Assembly: GCA_029243395.1 (NCBI GenBank)
Contig: JAQWSE010000001.1
Coordinates: forward strand, 62,001-126,000
DNA length: 64,000 bases
Direction: 5' to 3'
DNA from: Paracoccaceae bacterium
GTDB lineage: Bacteria; Pseudomonadota; Alphaproteobacteria; Rhodobacterales; Rhodobacteraceae
The notes below the pieces were generated by a model. That model saw only the letters and a program-made list of their open reading frames with translations, did no database searches and was not told where the DNA came from. Positions within the stretch are counted from its first letter, which is position 1. Every line of letters begins with the position of its first letter. Both the position numbers and the translations under genes were made by a program. Below are positions 9,501 through 18,666 of this stretch, in pieces.

Positions 9501-9522
9501 TTTCGGTTTCAATATTGTCCAT
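6517..9522 (-). CDS. Fusion: APH-type kinase + M23 peptidase fold + class III PLP enzyme
   Basis: Three domains in 1001 aa. Residues about 25-330 are an aminoglycoside-phosphotransferase-type kinase with HNDLNDQN (catalytic D203) and ILDFGD (metal D226). Residues about 415-545 are an M23/LytM fold with HLGID and HLHLQ, so all zinc ligands are kept. Residues about 580-1000 are a class III PLP enzyme with NSGSEANEL, DEVQTGLGR and the Schiff-base lysine in VLGKPIGNG (K838). The same domain trio is known in other proteobacteria. The closest characterised relatives of the end domains are hydroxylysine kinase and the phosphohydroxylysine/phosphoethanolamine phospho-lyases, so I infer phosphorylation of an amino alcohol followed by phosphate and ammonia elimination. 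I chose the ATG at 9522; a TTG lies 12 bp upstream. The role of the M23 part is unknown. Confidence 0.85.
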   Translation of the reverse strand: MDNIETEKIHWAQVVSDRWNLSGQYKILNSEFDFNFELIQSNDSKFIVKIMRLNCEKSFLDAQVSILEFLRKDGSELPIPKIIKSVSGKSYELAADLNNDERIIWVLEKIEGIMLSNVSPISKNLMLDLGKKVASLDLASKKFTTDIDPPSNKWDLTKPLWIRDNVPDISDPELELIINEILDDFLNISDRLNHLPHYWIHNDLNDQNLLVGFLSNGQAFLSGILDFGDLSKSPTICNVAICSAYLLILPGIGLNMQLEFLRGYHSINPISEEELDILFTLIITRLAVSYVNSSIMAKDKPDDPYVIISQKDSKNFVWNMVNGKNFFTARFRNICDLPPVKGGSEVIEYLNQGKAGFHPIIRKPLKDAKIISLDLESIIPIDPHSITQSEAINLTGRSESESQSSINLGKYLEPRLIYTAEDFRLGPEKNSDRRTIHLGIDVFAPFGTEIFTPLEGEVIHSEFCDKPLDYGGFVVIEHRTPNGISFFSLFGHLDPKSLRFHEGEHLGKGDLIGKIGSKSVNGGWEPHLHLQLALGLGQENNWPGVCNPDDIKFWSQYCPNPATLLGINPGAITFRKIDKNHLIQNRIKSFSGNLKLSYKDPILIMRGFKNYLFDESGRCYLDFYNNVPHVGHSHSRIANLVNKQLRLINSNTRYLHPSQKKLSENLLSKFPSSFEVVFFVNSGSEANELALRLAKTYTGNKDFVTFDHGYHGNTNAAIEVSPYKFNKPNGIGKQDWVHVIDCPNEFRDVDPRYQITKILNDIQAQGRSLGGFISETFPSVAGQIIPQPGILQHIYEEVKAAGGVCIADEVQTGLGRLGGYYFGFEQQKILPDIVVLGKPIGNGHPIGAVVTTQEIAKAFNNGIEFFSTFGGSDLSCLIANEVLEIVDDEMLGENSKQMGSFLEKGLVALKLGSSLIGDVRGMGLFWGVEIIRNFETKEPGTSEANYICNRLRDKRILVGLEGPYENILKIRPPLSLIHDDVKIFLSAFADVLEESYLREGS

Positions 9523-9723
9523 TCGCCGTTCCAAAATAACTTACCATACTTCATATCAAGTTTGTTTTCAAAATAGTACTCAAATGTGGTAATTTAGTTT
9601 CAAAAGATTTAATTCTACAACTGGCTGCATTATAAACCCAATAACCAATTCTTTTGAACGGTAGTTTAAATAATGATAAGTTGGCTTTATTCTTGCAAAT
9701 GCATTAGGACAGGATCCTTGAAT

Positions 9724-10830
9724 ATGCACAAACTTAAATTATTTGACCTATCTATAGCTCTAACAGTTACATTGTCTTTAGTAAGCTTTGTATACGGAGA
9801 AGTCAGTGTAAGATCAAATAAATGTAATTCAAACACTATTGAAGATCTCTACTCCCTGATATATGCCCCATTAGTACCTTTTGATCCTCCAGCATCAATA
9901 ATAGATGATGATGGAAATATAACGGCTAGTGAGGATGAATTATTTTCTCTAAGACGGCGCCATTTTTATGACCAACTCAAAGGACAAAATCCTGTATCCA
10001 TTGATTTGCAGACATACGCTACATTGACAAAGGAGCTCCCAGGCGGATTAGAGGATTTTGAACCAGTACTCAAAATATTGTTACCAGACTGCCAACCTGT
10101 ATCACTTTTTAGAGGAGTACCTGTATCAGCTACTTCAGCAGATTTTGAAACGATACTTAAAACTGCCGAAATAGGCCTAAGATCGGAAATAGCACCTATA
10201 GTTGACTACGCGCGCTCATCCATTGAACCCAATCCTATAAGATTTGAGACCATATTAGAGATTCTCAAGAATGATTTAGCAATCACACCTGAAATTGTTA
10301 ATGCAATACTCCCGGGACCAATAGCACAGCGTTATTTTCCAGATGGAATAATACCCACAGCTAACTTATCAGAAGCAGCCATACTAGCATTTGTTGCTCT
10401 AGGAGGAACGGTAACAGAACCTCCCTCAAAAATATTTTTTATAAAACCCCGAAGCTATTCAGGAGTAATAGAGGATTATAGCTCCCTAATTATTCAAGAA
10501 ACCGGTAAAATAGAAGCTGCTGCAGCCTTAAATACTGGGCTGGTAGCACAGATGATGAATAGAATGGGAGTTTCTGCCCAAATTTTAGTAATCACAGAAG
10601 TCGATACTACAATGGCAGGTACTTGCAAAATTGATGACGCAGGCCGTTGGCACCAAATAATAGGCGGCAGAAAATCGAGGAATTGTCCATTTTTTTCCCT
10701 AACACGTCAAATGCTTCAAAGCGGAACCTACAAGAAAACAAAAGATTATATTGAGCAAAATATAGTTTTCAAACAACTGGAAGCTATTTTGTCAATCGCC
10801 ACTAATAAAGGTCCAAAAGTGGATAGTTAA
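9724..10830 (+). CDS. Unrecognised secreted protein
   Basis: I do not recognise this 368-aa protein. From the ATG at 9724 (AGGATCC just upstream) it opens with a signal peptide, MHKLKLFDLSIALTVTLSLV, with likely cleavage after VYG. The mature part has four cysteines (NKCNS, LPDCQP, AGTCKI, RNCPF) that could form two disulfides. It is mostly hydrophilic, with repeated acidic and proline-rich stretches. An in-frame start at 9673 would add 17 residues before the signal peptide and looks wrong. The gene stands alone, divergent from the fusion enzyme with about 200 bp between, and ends in a strong AT-rich inverted repeat. Confidence 0.65.
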   Translation: MHKLKLFDLSIALTVTLSLVSFVYGEVSVRSNKCNSNTIEDLYSLIYAPLVPFDPPASIIDDDGNITASEDELFSLRRRHFYDQLKGQNPVSIDLQTYATLTKELPGGLEDFEPVLKILLPDCQPVSLFRGVPVSATSADFETILKTAEIGLRSEIAPIVDYARSSIEPNPIRFETILEILKNDLAITPEIVNAILPGPIAQRYFPDGIIPTANLSEAAILAFVALGGTVTEPPSKIFFIKPRSYSGVIEDYSSLIIQETGKIEAAAALNTGLVAQMMNRMGVSAQILVITEVDTTMAGTCKIDDAGRWHQIIGGRKSRNCPFFSLTRQMLQSGTYKKTKDYIEQNIVFKQLEAILSIATNKGPKVDS

Positions 10831-10859
10831 TTTTTTTTATTAAAAAAATTAATTCTATC
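10822..10859 (+). terminator. AT-rich inverted repeat at the end of the secreted-protein gene
   Basis: TTAA plus seven T (10827-10837) pairs with seven A plus TTAA (10842-10852) around a 4-base loop. Flanking GATAG and CTATC extend the stem. It includes the stop codon of the preceding gene. A hairpin this AT-rich may act as a terminator on either strand. Confidence 0.4.
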
Positions 10860-10979
10860 AAGGTTTGATACTTGTCATAGATTGTAATAAATTCCACTTT
10901 TACTTTCTCCTCTCGATAGGTCAGTAGGGAACATTTTTTAACAGCTATTAATAAAAATTTGAGCTCTACGACCCTTTGA

Positions 10980-11008
10980 TTGACATTCTTTTTAACCAAA
11001 TGTAGTTC
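10980..11008 (+). promoter_or_regulatory. Putative promoter for ppa
   Basis: A perfect TTGACA at 10980-10985 is followed after 17 bases by TAGTTC (11003-11008), a poor -10. The ATG of the pyrophosphatase gene is about 43 bases further. Only the -35 is convincing. Confidence 0.35.
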
Positions 11009-11051
11009 AGTAAGATAAGATTTGACCAATTATCTAAGTAAAGGAAACTAA

Positions 11052-11588
11052 ATGAATTTAGATAACATTAGTACAGGGAAAACCCCCCCAGAGGAAATAA
11101 ATGTGGTGATTGAAATAACAGGTGGAAGCTCTGGAGGGAGCCCCGTGAAATACGAATTTGATAAAGATAGTGGTGGAATATTTGTAGATCGAATAATAAA
11201 TACTGCCATGTTTTATCCATGCAATTACGGATTCATACCAAATACTCTGCATGCGGATGGCGATCCAACTGATGTTTTAGTATTGTTAGATATCCCATTA
11301 CAGCCTGGTGTAGTAATTCCATGTCGTCCTGTCGGGGTCTTAAAGATGGAAGATGATGGAGGATTGGATGACAAAATTATTGCTGTTCCAACTGAAAAAA
11401 TTGATCCTTTCCAAGCTGATATAAGAGATTTAAAGCACTTGTCCCAAAAGACTCAAGAAAGAATATCTCATTTCTTTGAACATTATAAAGATCTTGAAGA
11501 AGGTAAATGGGTTAAACTTCTAGGTTGGGGTAATAAAACCGAGGCACTGGAAATCATAAAAGATTCTATCAAAAGAGGATTAAAGTAA
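11052..11588 (+). CDS. ppa: Inorganic pyrophosphatase
   Basis: Family I soluble pyrophosphatase, 178 aa, the normal length. It hydrolyses pyrophosphate from biosynthetic reactions in the cytoplasm. Key motifs are KYEFDKDSG, MFYPCNYGFIPNT and the signature DGDPTDVLVL, which holds the metal-binding aspartates. The ATG at 11052 follows AAAGGAAAC. Seven consecutive C occur at 11083-11089, about ten codons in, unusual for this AT-rich sequence. The gene appears monocistronic and converges with yqeY. Confidence 0.95.
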   Translation: MNLDNISTGKTPPEEINVVIEITGGSSGGSPVKYEFDKDSGGIFVDRIINTAMFYPCNYGFIPNTLHADGDPTDVLVLLDIPLQPGVVIPCRPVGVLKMEDDGGLDDKIIAVPTEKIDPFQADIRDLKHLSQKTQERISHFFEHYKDLEEGKWVKLLGWGNKTEALEIIKDSIKRGLK

Positions 11589-11622
11589 GCTCCACCGCTT
11601 GTTAGGATCACCTATCATCACA

Positions 11623-12081
11623 TTATTTTTTTGATAAGACCTCTTTTGCTCTAGCACCAGCTCGACTGAAATCCATTATACCAGCGTGTTTCTGTTTCAG
11701 AACACCCATGACCTTGCCCATATCCCGAATTGAAACTGCTTTAATCTCTTGAATAGTTTGGTCAACAGTTTCTATCATTTCATTTTCAGTCATTTGTTTT
11801 GGGAGAAAGGTTTCAATAATTCCTATTTCAGACAATTCTTGCTCAGCTAATTCTATTCTACCAGCTTCTTCATACTGCTTGGCACTCTCTTGCCTTTGCT
11901 TTATCATTTTTGTCAAAATTGAAAGTATCTCTTCATCAGTAACCCCATTCACATTTTCTTCAGAACGGACTGCTATATCACGATCTTTTATAGCCGCATT
12001 AATAAGACGTATAGTGGAAATTCGCTGAGTATCTCTGGCTTTCATAGCTGCTTTAAGCGAATGAGTAAGTTGTTCACGCAT
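11623..12081 (-). CDS. yqeY: GatB/YqeY domain protein
   Basis: A 152-aa protein of the YqeY family, beginning MREQLTHSLKAAMKARDTQR. It is related to the tRNA-binding tail of the GatB amidotransferase subunit and its function is poorly known. VMGVLKQKHAGIMDFSRAGA is the conserved C-terminal block. The ATG at 12081 gives the usual family length; GTG codons 9 and 12 bp upstream overlap the GGAG ribosome site and are rejected. It is divergent from carA, an arrangement common in alphaproteobacteria. Confidence 0.9.
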   Translation of the reverse strand: MREQLTHSLKAAMKARDTQRISTIRLINAAIKDRDIAVRSEENVNGVTDEEILSILTKMIKQRQESAKQYEEAGRIELAEQELSEIGIIETFLPKQMTENEMIETVDQTIQEIKAVSIRDMGKVMGVLKQKHAGIMDFSRAGARAKEVLSKK

Positions 12082-12241
12082 AAAATTCACCACTCCAAGT
12101 AATGATTATTGAAAATCTAAGCAGAATACATTAAACCTACAAAACATATAATACAACCTTAAAGACGGATCTCCATAACAATCTTCGCATCAACTCCATA
12201 AGATTAAAAATTAATAATTTCAAGCCTGGAAAAAGGGAAAA

Positions 12242-13387
12242 GTGTACCAAGAAGCGCTGAAAAATAAGGATGCCTGTATAGTATTGCCTGACGGTACATC
12301 TTACGAAGGATACGGCTATGGAGCAAAAGGAACTGTGGCGGCAGAGTTGTGCTTCAACACTGCCATGACAGGCTATCAAGAAATTATTAGTGATCCATCA
12401 TATGCTGATCAAATAATTGTCTTCACCTTTCCGCACATTGGAAATGTAGGAGTTAATCTCGAAGACAATGAGTCTTTAAAACCAATAGCTCGAGGAATAA
12501 TTACTAGTCAAATGCCTACAAATCCCTCAAGCTGGAGGAATACTGGTCGTTTAGATGATTGGATGCAAACTCATGAGATCATCGGGATATGTGGAATAGA
12601 TACCCGTAAAATGACATTAATATTAAGGAGCTTAGGGGTAGTGAACGCGGTGATCTCTTATGAAAAAAATTCCTTAACGAACCGTGATTCCCTGGTAAAG
12701 AAAGCTAAGAATTGGCCTGGGATTTCTGGTTCAGATTTGGCAAAGGAAGTGTCATGCAAAACGCCCTATGATTGGAATGAGGGTCGCTGGACCTGGCCAG
12801 GTAAGTTCCGAAATCCTGCAAAGAATAAGAAAGTTGTGGCTATTGATTTTGGAATAAAAACCAATATCCTGCGGTGTCTTGCCGAATCTGGGTGTGCAGT
12901 CAAGATTGTTCCAGCAAACGTGACCTATGAAGAAATTCTGAACCATAAACCAGACGGCATCTTCTTATCAAATGGCCCAGGTGATCCAAAAGCAACAGGC
13001 AAATATGCAGTGCCAACCCTGAGAAAGATAATTCGAGATACGAGAATACCAATATTTGGCATTTGCTTAGGGCACCAAATTTTAGCATTGGCTTTGGGTG
13101 GTAAAACGTTAAAAATGAAGTGTGGCCATCATGGAGCCAATCATCCAGTAAAAGATCTCATCACTGGCAAAGTAGAAATAACCTCAATGAACCATGGTTT
13201 TGCTGTCAATCGATTAGCACTTCCTGATGATGTGCTTGAAACACATGTGTCATTATTTGATAATAGTAACTGTGGAATAGAACTCAAAGGTAGGAATGTT
13301 TTTTCAGTCCAATACCACCCAGAAGCAAGTCCTGGCCCTACAGACAGCCTAGGTTTATTTTCAAAATTTGTCGCTTTGATGAACTAA
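12242..13387 (+). CDS. carA: Carbamoyl-phosphate synthase small (glutamine amidotransferase) subunit
   Basis: A 381-aa glutaminase subunit that supplies ammonia to CarB for carbamoyl phosphate, which feeds pyrimidine and arginine synthesis. The N-terminal CPSase domain contains FNTAMTGYQEI and the class I amidotransferase domain contains FGICLGHQ with the nucleophile C275, plus the catalytic pair in YHPEAS (H359, E361). The start is a GTG after GGGAAAA. carB is not in this window. A weak hairpin with a T-run follows the gene. Confidence 0.95.
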   Translation: MYQEALKNKDACIVLPDGTSYEGYGYGAKGTVAAELCFNTAMTGYQEIISDPSYADQIIVFTFPHIGNVGVNLEDNESLKPIARGIITSQMPTNPSSWRNTGRLDDWMQTHEIIGICGIDTRKMTLILRSLGVVNAVISYEKNSLTNRDSLVKKAKNWPGISGSDLAKEVSCKTPYDWNEGRWTWPGKFRNPAKNKKVVAIDFGIKTNILRCLAESGCAVKIVPANVTYEEILNHKPDGIFLSNGPGDPKATGKYAVPTLRKIIRDTRIPIFGICLGHQILALALGGKTLKMKCGHHGANHPVKDLITGKVEITSMNHGFAVNRLALPDDVLETHVSLFDNSNCGIELKGRNVFSVQYHPEASPGPTDSLGLFSKFVALMN

Positions 13388-13390
13388 AAC

Positions 13391-13415
13391 AATTGTAACC
13401 GGATCAATTTTTTTT
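13391..13415 (+). terminator. Weak terminator-like hairpin after carA
   Basis: AATTG (13391-13395) pairs with CAATT (13405-13409) around a 9-base loop, followed by a run of T to 13415. The stem is only 5 bp, so it is a marginal intrinsic terminator. Confidence 0.3.
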
Positions 13416-13475
13416 ATAAGTTATGAGAAATTACTGCAATAACATTTATTTTTTTTTCTTTGTGAGGAGACAAAC

Positions 13476-14702
13476 TTGAAACCTATAACTACCGACATAT
13501 TAGTTTGCGGAGGCGGAATTTCGGGCTTGTTAACTGCCAAATCGTTACTAAATCTTGGTCTCTCGGTGGTTTGTCTGGAAAAAATGAAAGGAAGCCTAAA
13601 ATCTGAAGAGATTGTGGAAGACGGTCGTTCCACTGCATTGCTACAGCCTTCAATAAATTTTTTAAGTGATCTGGGCCTATGGAGGAATTTATCACAAAAA
13701 AGCCAAGCCTTAGAATCTCTCATACTCTGTAATTTAAGCCCAGACAAAAATTTAATCGATGAAACTTGTGAGTTCTCAGCAAGTGATTTGAATTTAGCGA
13801 CCCTGGGCTTCAATATACCAAATGATTTCTTAACCTCTGAGCTTAAGAAAAGCCTGATTTCTGAAAGCAAATTCATTTTTCTTGATAACGTTGTGGTCCA
13901 GGATCTTGTTTCAAGGTCAAAAGAAATAATAACTGTAACTGATCAGGGACACAAGATAACTTCCAAACTTGTGATTGGTGCTGATGGGAAAAGTGGTTCT
14001 CTCAGAGAGTTAACAAAAATAGGAAAATTTAACATTGATTACAGCCAAAAAGCTCTAGTATTTTCAATAAAACATGAGCTAAACCACAAAGCTAAATCAT
14101 TTGAAATTTATGAGTCTGGAGGGCCTTGTACTCTTGTACCTAATAAAACCAGCAAAGCTGATGGATATTTTTCTTCGGTAGTATTAATGCAGAACCTCAA
14201 AGAAGTTCAAAAAACAATAAATCTAGATAGAGAAGAACTGGCAGCTTTTATAACCAAACGAACAGGAAATCTGCTTGGCAAATGTAAAATTACGACAAAG
14301 ATTAGAAAATTTCCTATAATGTCCCAAATTTCTACGCGATTTGTAGGTGATAGATCATTGCTTTTAGCCGAATCTGCACATGTTATGCCACCGATAGGAG
14401 CTCAAGGAATGAATTCCTCAATACAAGACATAAAATGTCTAACTGAACTTCTTGCCCTTGAAGCAAAAGATAATAAGGACTTTGGTCAAAGTAACCTCCT
14501 TTATAAATTTGAAAAAGCACGAGCTAACAAAATACGTTCACGAATGCTGGGAATACATATCCTAAACAAGGTTTCAATAAAGGGAAATGGTCTGGCACTG
14601 ACAATGCGAAAGCTAGGTCTTAGGGGATTAAGCAAAAATTTGAAGCTACGAAAATTTGTTATGAACTTGGGAATGTATGAGAAATTTCAAACCATTCAAT
14701 AA
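13476..14702 (+). CDS. UbiH/UbiL-like FAD-dependent ubiquinone-biosynthesis hydroxylase
   Basis: A 408-aa class A flavin monooxygenase. The N-terminal Rossmann site is DILVCGGGISGLLTAK, the DG motif is VIGADGKSGSLRE, and the C-terminal flavin motif is AESAHVMPPIGAQGMN. The PPIGAQG variant is seen in the alphaproteobacterial UbiL-type hydroxylases, which add hydroxyls to the ubiquinone ring, so this is the likely role; the exact position on the ring is uncertain. The start is TTG at 13476, preceded by a strong GAGGAGA site, with no better in-frame start. It stands alone between carA and ilvC. Confidence 0.8.
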   Translation: MKPITTDILVCGGGISGLLTAKSLLNLGLSVVCLEKMKGSLKSEEIVEDGRSTALLQPSINFLSDLGLWRNLSQKSQALESLILCNLSPDKNLIDETCEFSASDLNLATLGFNIPNDFLTSELKKSLISESKFIFLDNVVVQDLVSRSKEIITVTDQGHKITSKLVIGADGKSGSLRELTKIGKFNIDYSQKALVFSIKHELNHKAKSFEIYESGGPCTLVPNKTSKADGYFSSVVLMQNLKEVQKTINLDREELAAFITKRTGNLLGKCKITTKIRKFPIMSQISTRFVGDRSLLLAESAHVMPPIGAQGMNSSIQDIKCLTELLALEAKDNKDFGQSNLLYKFEKARANKIRSRMLGIHILNKVSIKGNGLALTMRKLGLRGLSKNLKLRKFVMNLGMYEKFQTIQ

Positions 14703-14815
14703 AAAGACAATTGCCATCAGGTCATATTTAAACTATGAAAAACGATTTAGAGGACTTCTGTCGTATATCAATATTGGACGTTTACACGATTAGACAAAAG
14801 TTTCTAGCTAAATAA

Positions 14816-15853
<1,038 letters not shown>

Positions 15854-15914
15854 ATCTATTCAAATGTGTCAAAATTAGAAAGGTCAATTACCCAATGCTA
15901 AAGAGTCGCTAAAA

Positions 15915-16268
15915 ATGGCAAATGTTTTACTCATATTTCACTTAATAATTGCTTTAATTCTGATTGGTGCCGTCCTCTTACAGAGATCGGAAGGTGGTGG
16001 ATTAGGGATGGGTGGGGATTCTGGTTTCATGAGCAATAGATCTGCTACAACTGCACTTAATAAACTCACTTGGATTTTAGCGACAATATTTTTAGTTACT
16101 TCCTTAATTTTAACAATTTTGGCTGCTAATAAAGCAAGTCGTGAATCGATACTTGATACGAACGACGTAGATGCGATTGAAGTAAAAGACTCCCCGATTC
16201 TTGATTTGAAAAAACTAGAGGCGTTACCAAAGGATGAAAATCCATCTAGCCCGCCGAAAGAATATTGA
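15915..16268 (+). CDS. secG: Preprotein translocase subunit SecG
   Basis: A 117-aa inner-membrane protein with two helices (residues about 3-22 and 54-76). Between them is LLQRSEGGGLGMGGDSGFM, the glycine-rich SecG loop. It assists SecYEG. The C-terminal tail of about 40 residues is charged and poorly conserved, as in other alphaproteobacterial SecG proteins. It precedes pyrG, the usual neighbour in this class. Confidence 0.93.
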   Translation: MANVLLIFHLIIALILIGAVLLQRSEGGGLGMGGDSGFMSNRSATTALNKLTWILATIFLVTSLILTILAANKASRESILDTNDVDAIEVKDSPILDLKKLEALPKDENPSSPPKEY

Positions 16269-16421
16269 CATATTTGGAGTTAATACTTGAATCCGTAGCA
16301 CAACTAAATCAAAAGCCTTTATGATTAGCCAAACTTCAACAATTAATCTATAATTAATCTCCGTGATCAAGAATCAAAAAACGAGTTTCATCTTTCTGCT
16401 AAATAATAAAGCTAATAAAGC

Positions 16422-18065
16422 ATGACTAGATTTGTTTTTATCACTGGGGGCGTGGTTTCCTCCCTGGGTAAGGGGTTAACTACCGCTGCATTGGGAGCTT
16501 TGCTTCAAGCACGCGGTTACAAAATTAGATTGAGAAAGCTAGACCCGTACTTAAATGTGGACCCAGGAACAATGTCTCCATTTGAACATGGTGAAGTTTT
16601 TGTTACTGACGATGGTGCTGAAACTGATTTGGACCTTGGACACTATGAACGGTTTACTGGAGTAGCTGCCAAGAATACGGACTCAATTTCTTCTGGCAAG
16701 ATCTATTCAAATGTCCTTGAGAAAGAGCGAAATGGAGATTACCTCGGGAAAACCATCCAAGTTATTCCCCACGTCACGAATGAAATAAAAGAGTTCATTA
16801 AAATTGGAGAAAATGAAGTTGACTTTATGTTATGTGAAATTGGAGGCACTGTTGGTGACATCGAAGGACTTCCTTTTTTTGAAGCTATACGCCAGTTTGC
16901 TCGAGAAAAAGAACATGGATCCTGCATTTTTATGCATCTTACCCTACTACCATTCATAGATACTTCTGGTGAGTTAAAAACTAAACCGACCCAACACTCT
17001 GTCAAAGAATTACGTTCTATAGGTTTGTCACCAGATATCCTAGTTTGTAGAGCCAAAGAGCGCATACCTGAGCTAGAAAGAGAAAAATTAGCTCTGTTTT
17101 GCAATGTAAAAACTGAATCCATAATTTCTGCGTATGATTTAAACTCCATTTATGAAGCCCCGCTAGCCTTTCATAATGAAGGACTTGACACAGCAGTCTT
17201 GAATGCATTTGGACTTGAATGGGAAAAATCTCCTGATTTATCTATATGGAAAGATGTGGCTGAAAATATTAATTTTCCTGAAGGTGAAGTCAGAATAGCC
17301 ATTGTTGGGAAGTATACGAAACTAGGGGATGCTTATAAATCTATAGCAGAAGCCCTAACTCACGGAGGAATAGCAAACAATACAAAAGTAATAGCTGAGT
17401 GGATTGATGCAGAAATCTTTGAAAAAGAAGAACCCTCTTCATATCTTCAAAACTTTCACGCTATCCTAGTGCCGGGAGGTTTTGGAGAACGAGGCGTCGA
17501 AGGAAAAATTCTGGCAGCAAAATTTGCCAGAGAAAAAAAGATACCCTACTTTGGTATTTGCCTTGGAATGCAAATGGCTGTCATAGAAGCAGCGAGAAAC
17601 CTTGGAAAATTAGAAAAAGCTAATTCTGAAGAGTTCATTGAAATCAATAGCAGTAATGAAATAGTGCCTGTCGTCTTCCACCTGGGAAAATGGATAGACA
17701 ACGGGAAAATTGTAACTCGCAAAACTACTGATAAAAAGGGAGGGACTATGCGCTTAGGGGCCTATGAAGCAATACTGACTCCAGGATCTAAAGCTCATAA
17801 CATTTATAAAGAACCAAAAATTTGGGAACGACACAGACATCGTTTCGAAGTTGATATAAAATACCAAAAAATACTTGAAAAGAACGGTCTTTGTTTTTCC
17901 GGAATTTCGCCTGATGGCTGCTTACCAGAAATTGTTGAAATTACCAACCATCCATGGTTTATTGGTGTTCAATTTCACCCAGAATTAAAATCTAAACCTT
18001 TCGCTCCTCATCCTCTATTCTCTGATTTCATAAGAGCAGCTTTAGAACAATCTAGACTTGTTTAA
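16422..18065 (+). CDS. pyrG: CTP synthase
   Basis: A 547-aa enzyme that aminates UTP to CTP with glutamine. The synthetase domain begins [16 protein letters not shown] (P-loop) and has [14 protein letters not shown] and [14 protein letters not shown]. The C-terminal class I amidotransferase has FGICLGMQ with its nucleophile near residue 380, and the FHPEL catalytic pair. Length is normal. It lies 153 bp after secG; the ATG is preceded by AT-rich sequence without a clear ribosome site. Confidence 0.97.
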   Translation: MTRFVFITGGVVSSLGKGLTTAALGALLQARGYKIRLRKLDPYLNVDPGTMSPFEHGEVFVTDDGAETDLDLGHYERFTGVAAKNTDSISSGKIYSNVLEKERNGDYLGKTIQVIPHVTNEIKEFIKIGENEVDFMLCEIGGTVGDIEGLPFFEAIRQFAREKEHGSCIFMHLTLLPFIDTSGELKTKPTQHSVKELRSIGLSPDILVCRAKERIPELEREKLALFCNVKTESIISAYDLNSIYEAPLAFHNEGLDTAVLNAFGLEWEKSPDLSIWKDVAENINFPEGEVRIAIVGKYTKLGDAYKSIAEALTHGGIANNTKVIAEWIDAEIFEKEEPSSYLQNFHAILVPGGFGERGVEGKILAAKFAREKKIPYFGICLGMQMAVIEAARNLGKLEKANSEEFIEINSSNEIVPVVFHLGKWIDNGKIVTRKTTDKKGGTMRLGAYEAILTPGSKAHNIYKEPKIWERHRHRFEVDIKYQKILEKNGLCFSGISPDGCLPEIVEITNHPWFIGVQFHPELKSKPFAPHPLFSDFIRAALEQSRLV

Positions 18066-18197
18066 GAATTACCAAAAAAAATGAAAGAAATCACTAAACG
18101 AACCTCGAAATATTCTTGAGATGTCATAAGAATACTGCCCTGGAATCTGCAGATGAACAGGTGAGGATTAAACTTTTGAACATTAAGGTATTTACAA

Positions 18198-18665
18198 ATG
18201 TGGCATAAAATATTGAAAATTTTTGACCCTGAACAAAATATGAATGAGATAACCGGGGCCGAAGCAATAGCCACTATTCTAGTTAGAGCAGCCAAAACAG
18301 ATGGTGTTTATACTGAATCCGAAATAAGATTGATTGATACAATTCTCTCAAAGCAAATGCAGTTCGGCATTGAAAGCGCTCTCAGATTGCGTTCTCGCGG
18401 CGAAATTCTGGAAAGAGAAATTAACGACAACGTTCAATTAACAAGAATTATTAAGAATGAAATACCCTATGAAAACCGCCATGAATTAGTGCAACAGTTA
18501 TGGCAAATAATCATGGATGATGAGATTAGAACGCCAGAGGAAAATAAATTAATGCGAGTATTGGTACACTTGCTAGGAATCAATGATGTGCAAAGTGCAA
18601 AAGCAAGATCAAAGGCCTTAATTCTAAAAAAACAAAAACCAAATCCAACACAAAAAGAGAATTGA
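18198..18665 (+). CDS. TerB-like helical protein
   Basis: A 155-aa protein with the TerB fold pattern: AEAIATILVRAAKTDGVYTESE followed by IMDDEIRTPEENKLMRVLV, each an acidic helix-turn resembling the metal-binding halves of TerB/DUF533 proteins. It has no signal peptide and ends in a lysine-rich tail. Members outside tellurite operons have no firm function. Its stop is one base before the purL start, so the two are probably co-translated. Confidence 0.7.
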   Translation: MWHKILKIFDPEQNMNEITGAEAIATILVRAAKTDGVYTESEIRLIDTILSKQMQFGIESALRLRSRGEILEREINDNVQLTRIIKNEIPYENRHELVQQLWQIIMDDEIRTPEENKLMRVLVHLLGINDVQSAKARSKALILKKQKPNPTQKEN

Positions 18666-18666
18666 T

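Noticed and set aside
10802-11029. A 75-codon minus-strand frame in the ppa upstream gap
   Set aside because: Low-complexity Lys/Leu/Ile content, no ribosome site, and it overlaps the hairpin and likely ppa promoter.
12137-12379. An 80-codon minus-strand frame opposite the carA start
   Set aside because: It is a shadow of the well-supported carA coding frame and has no recognisable domain.
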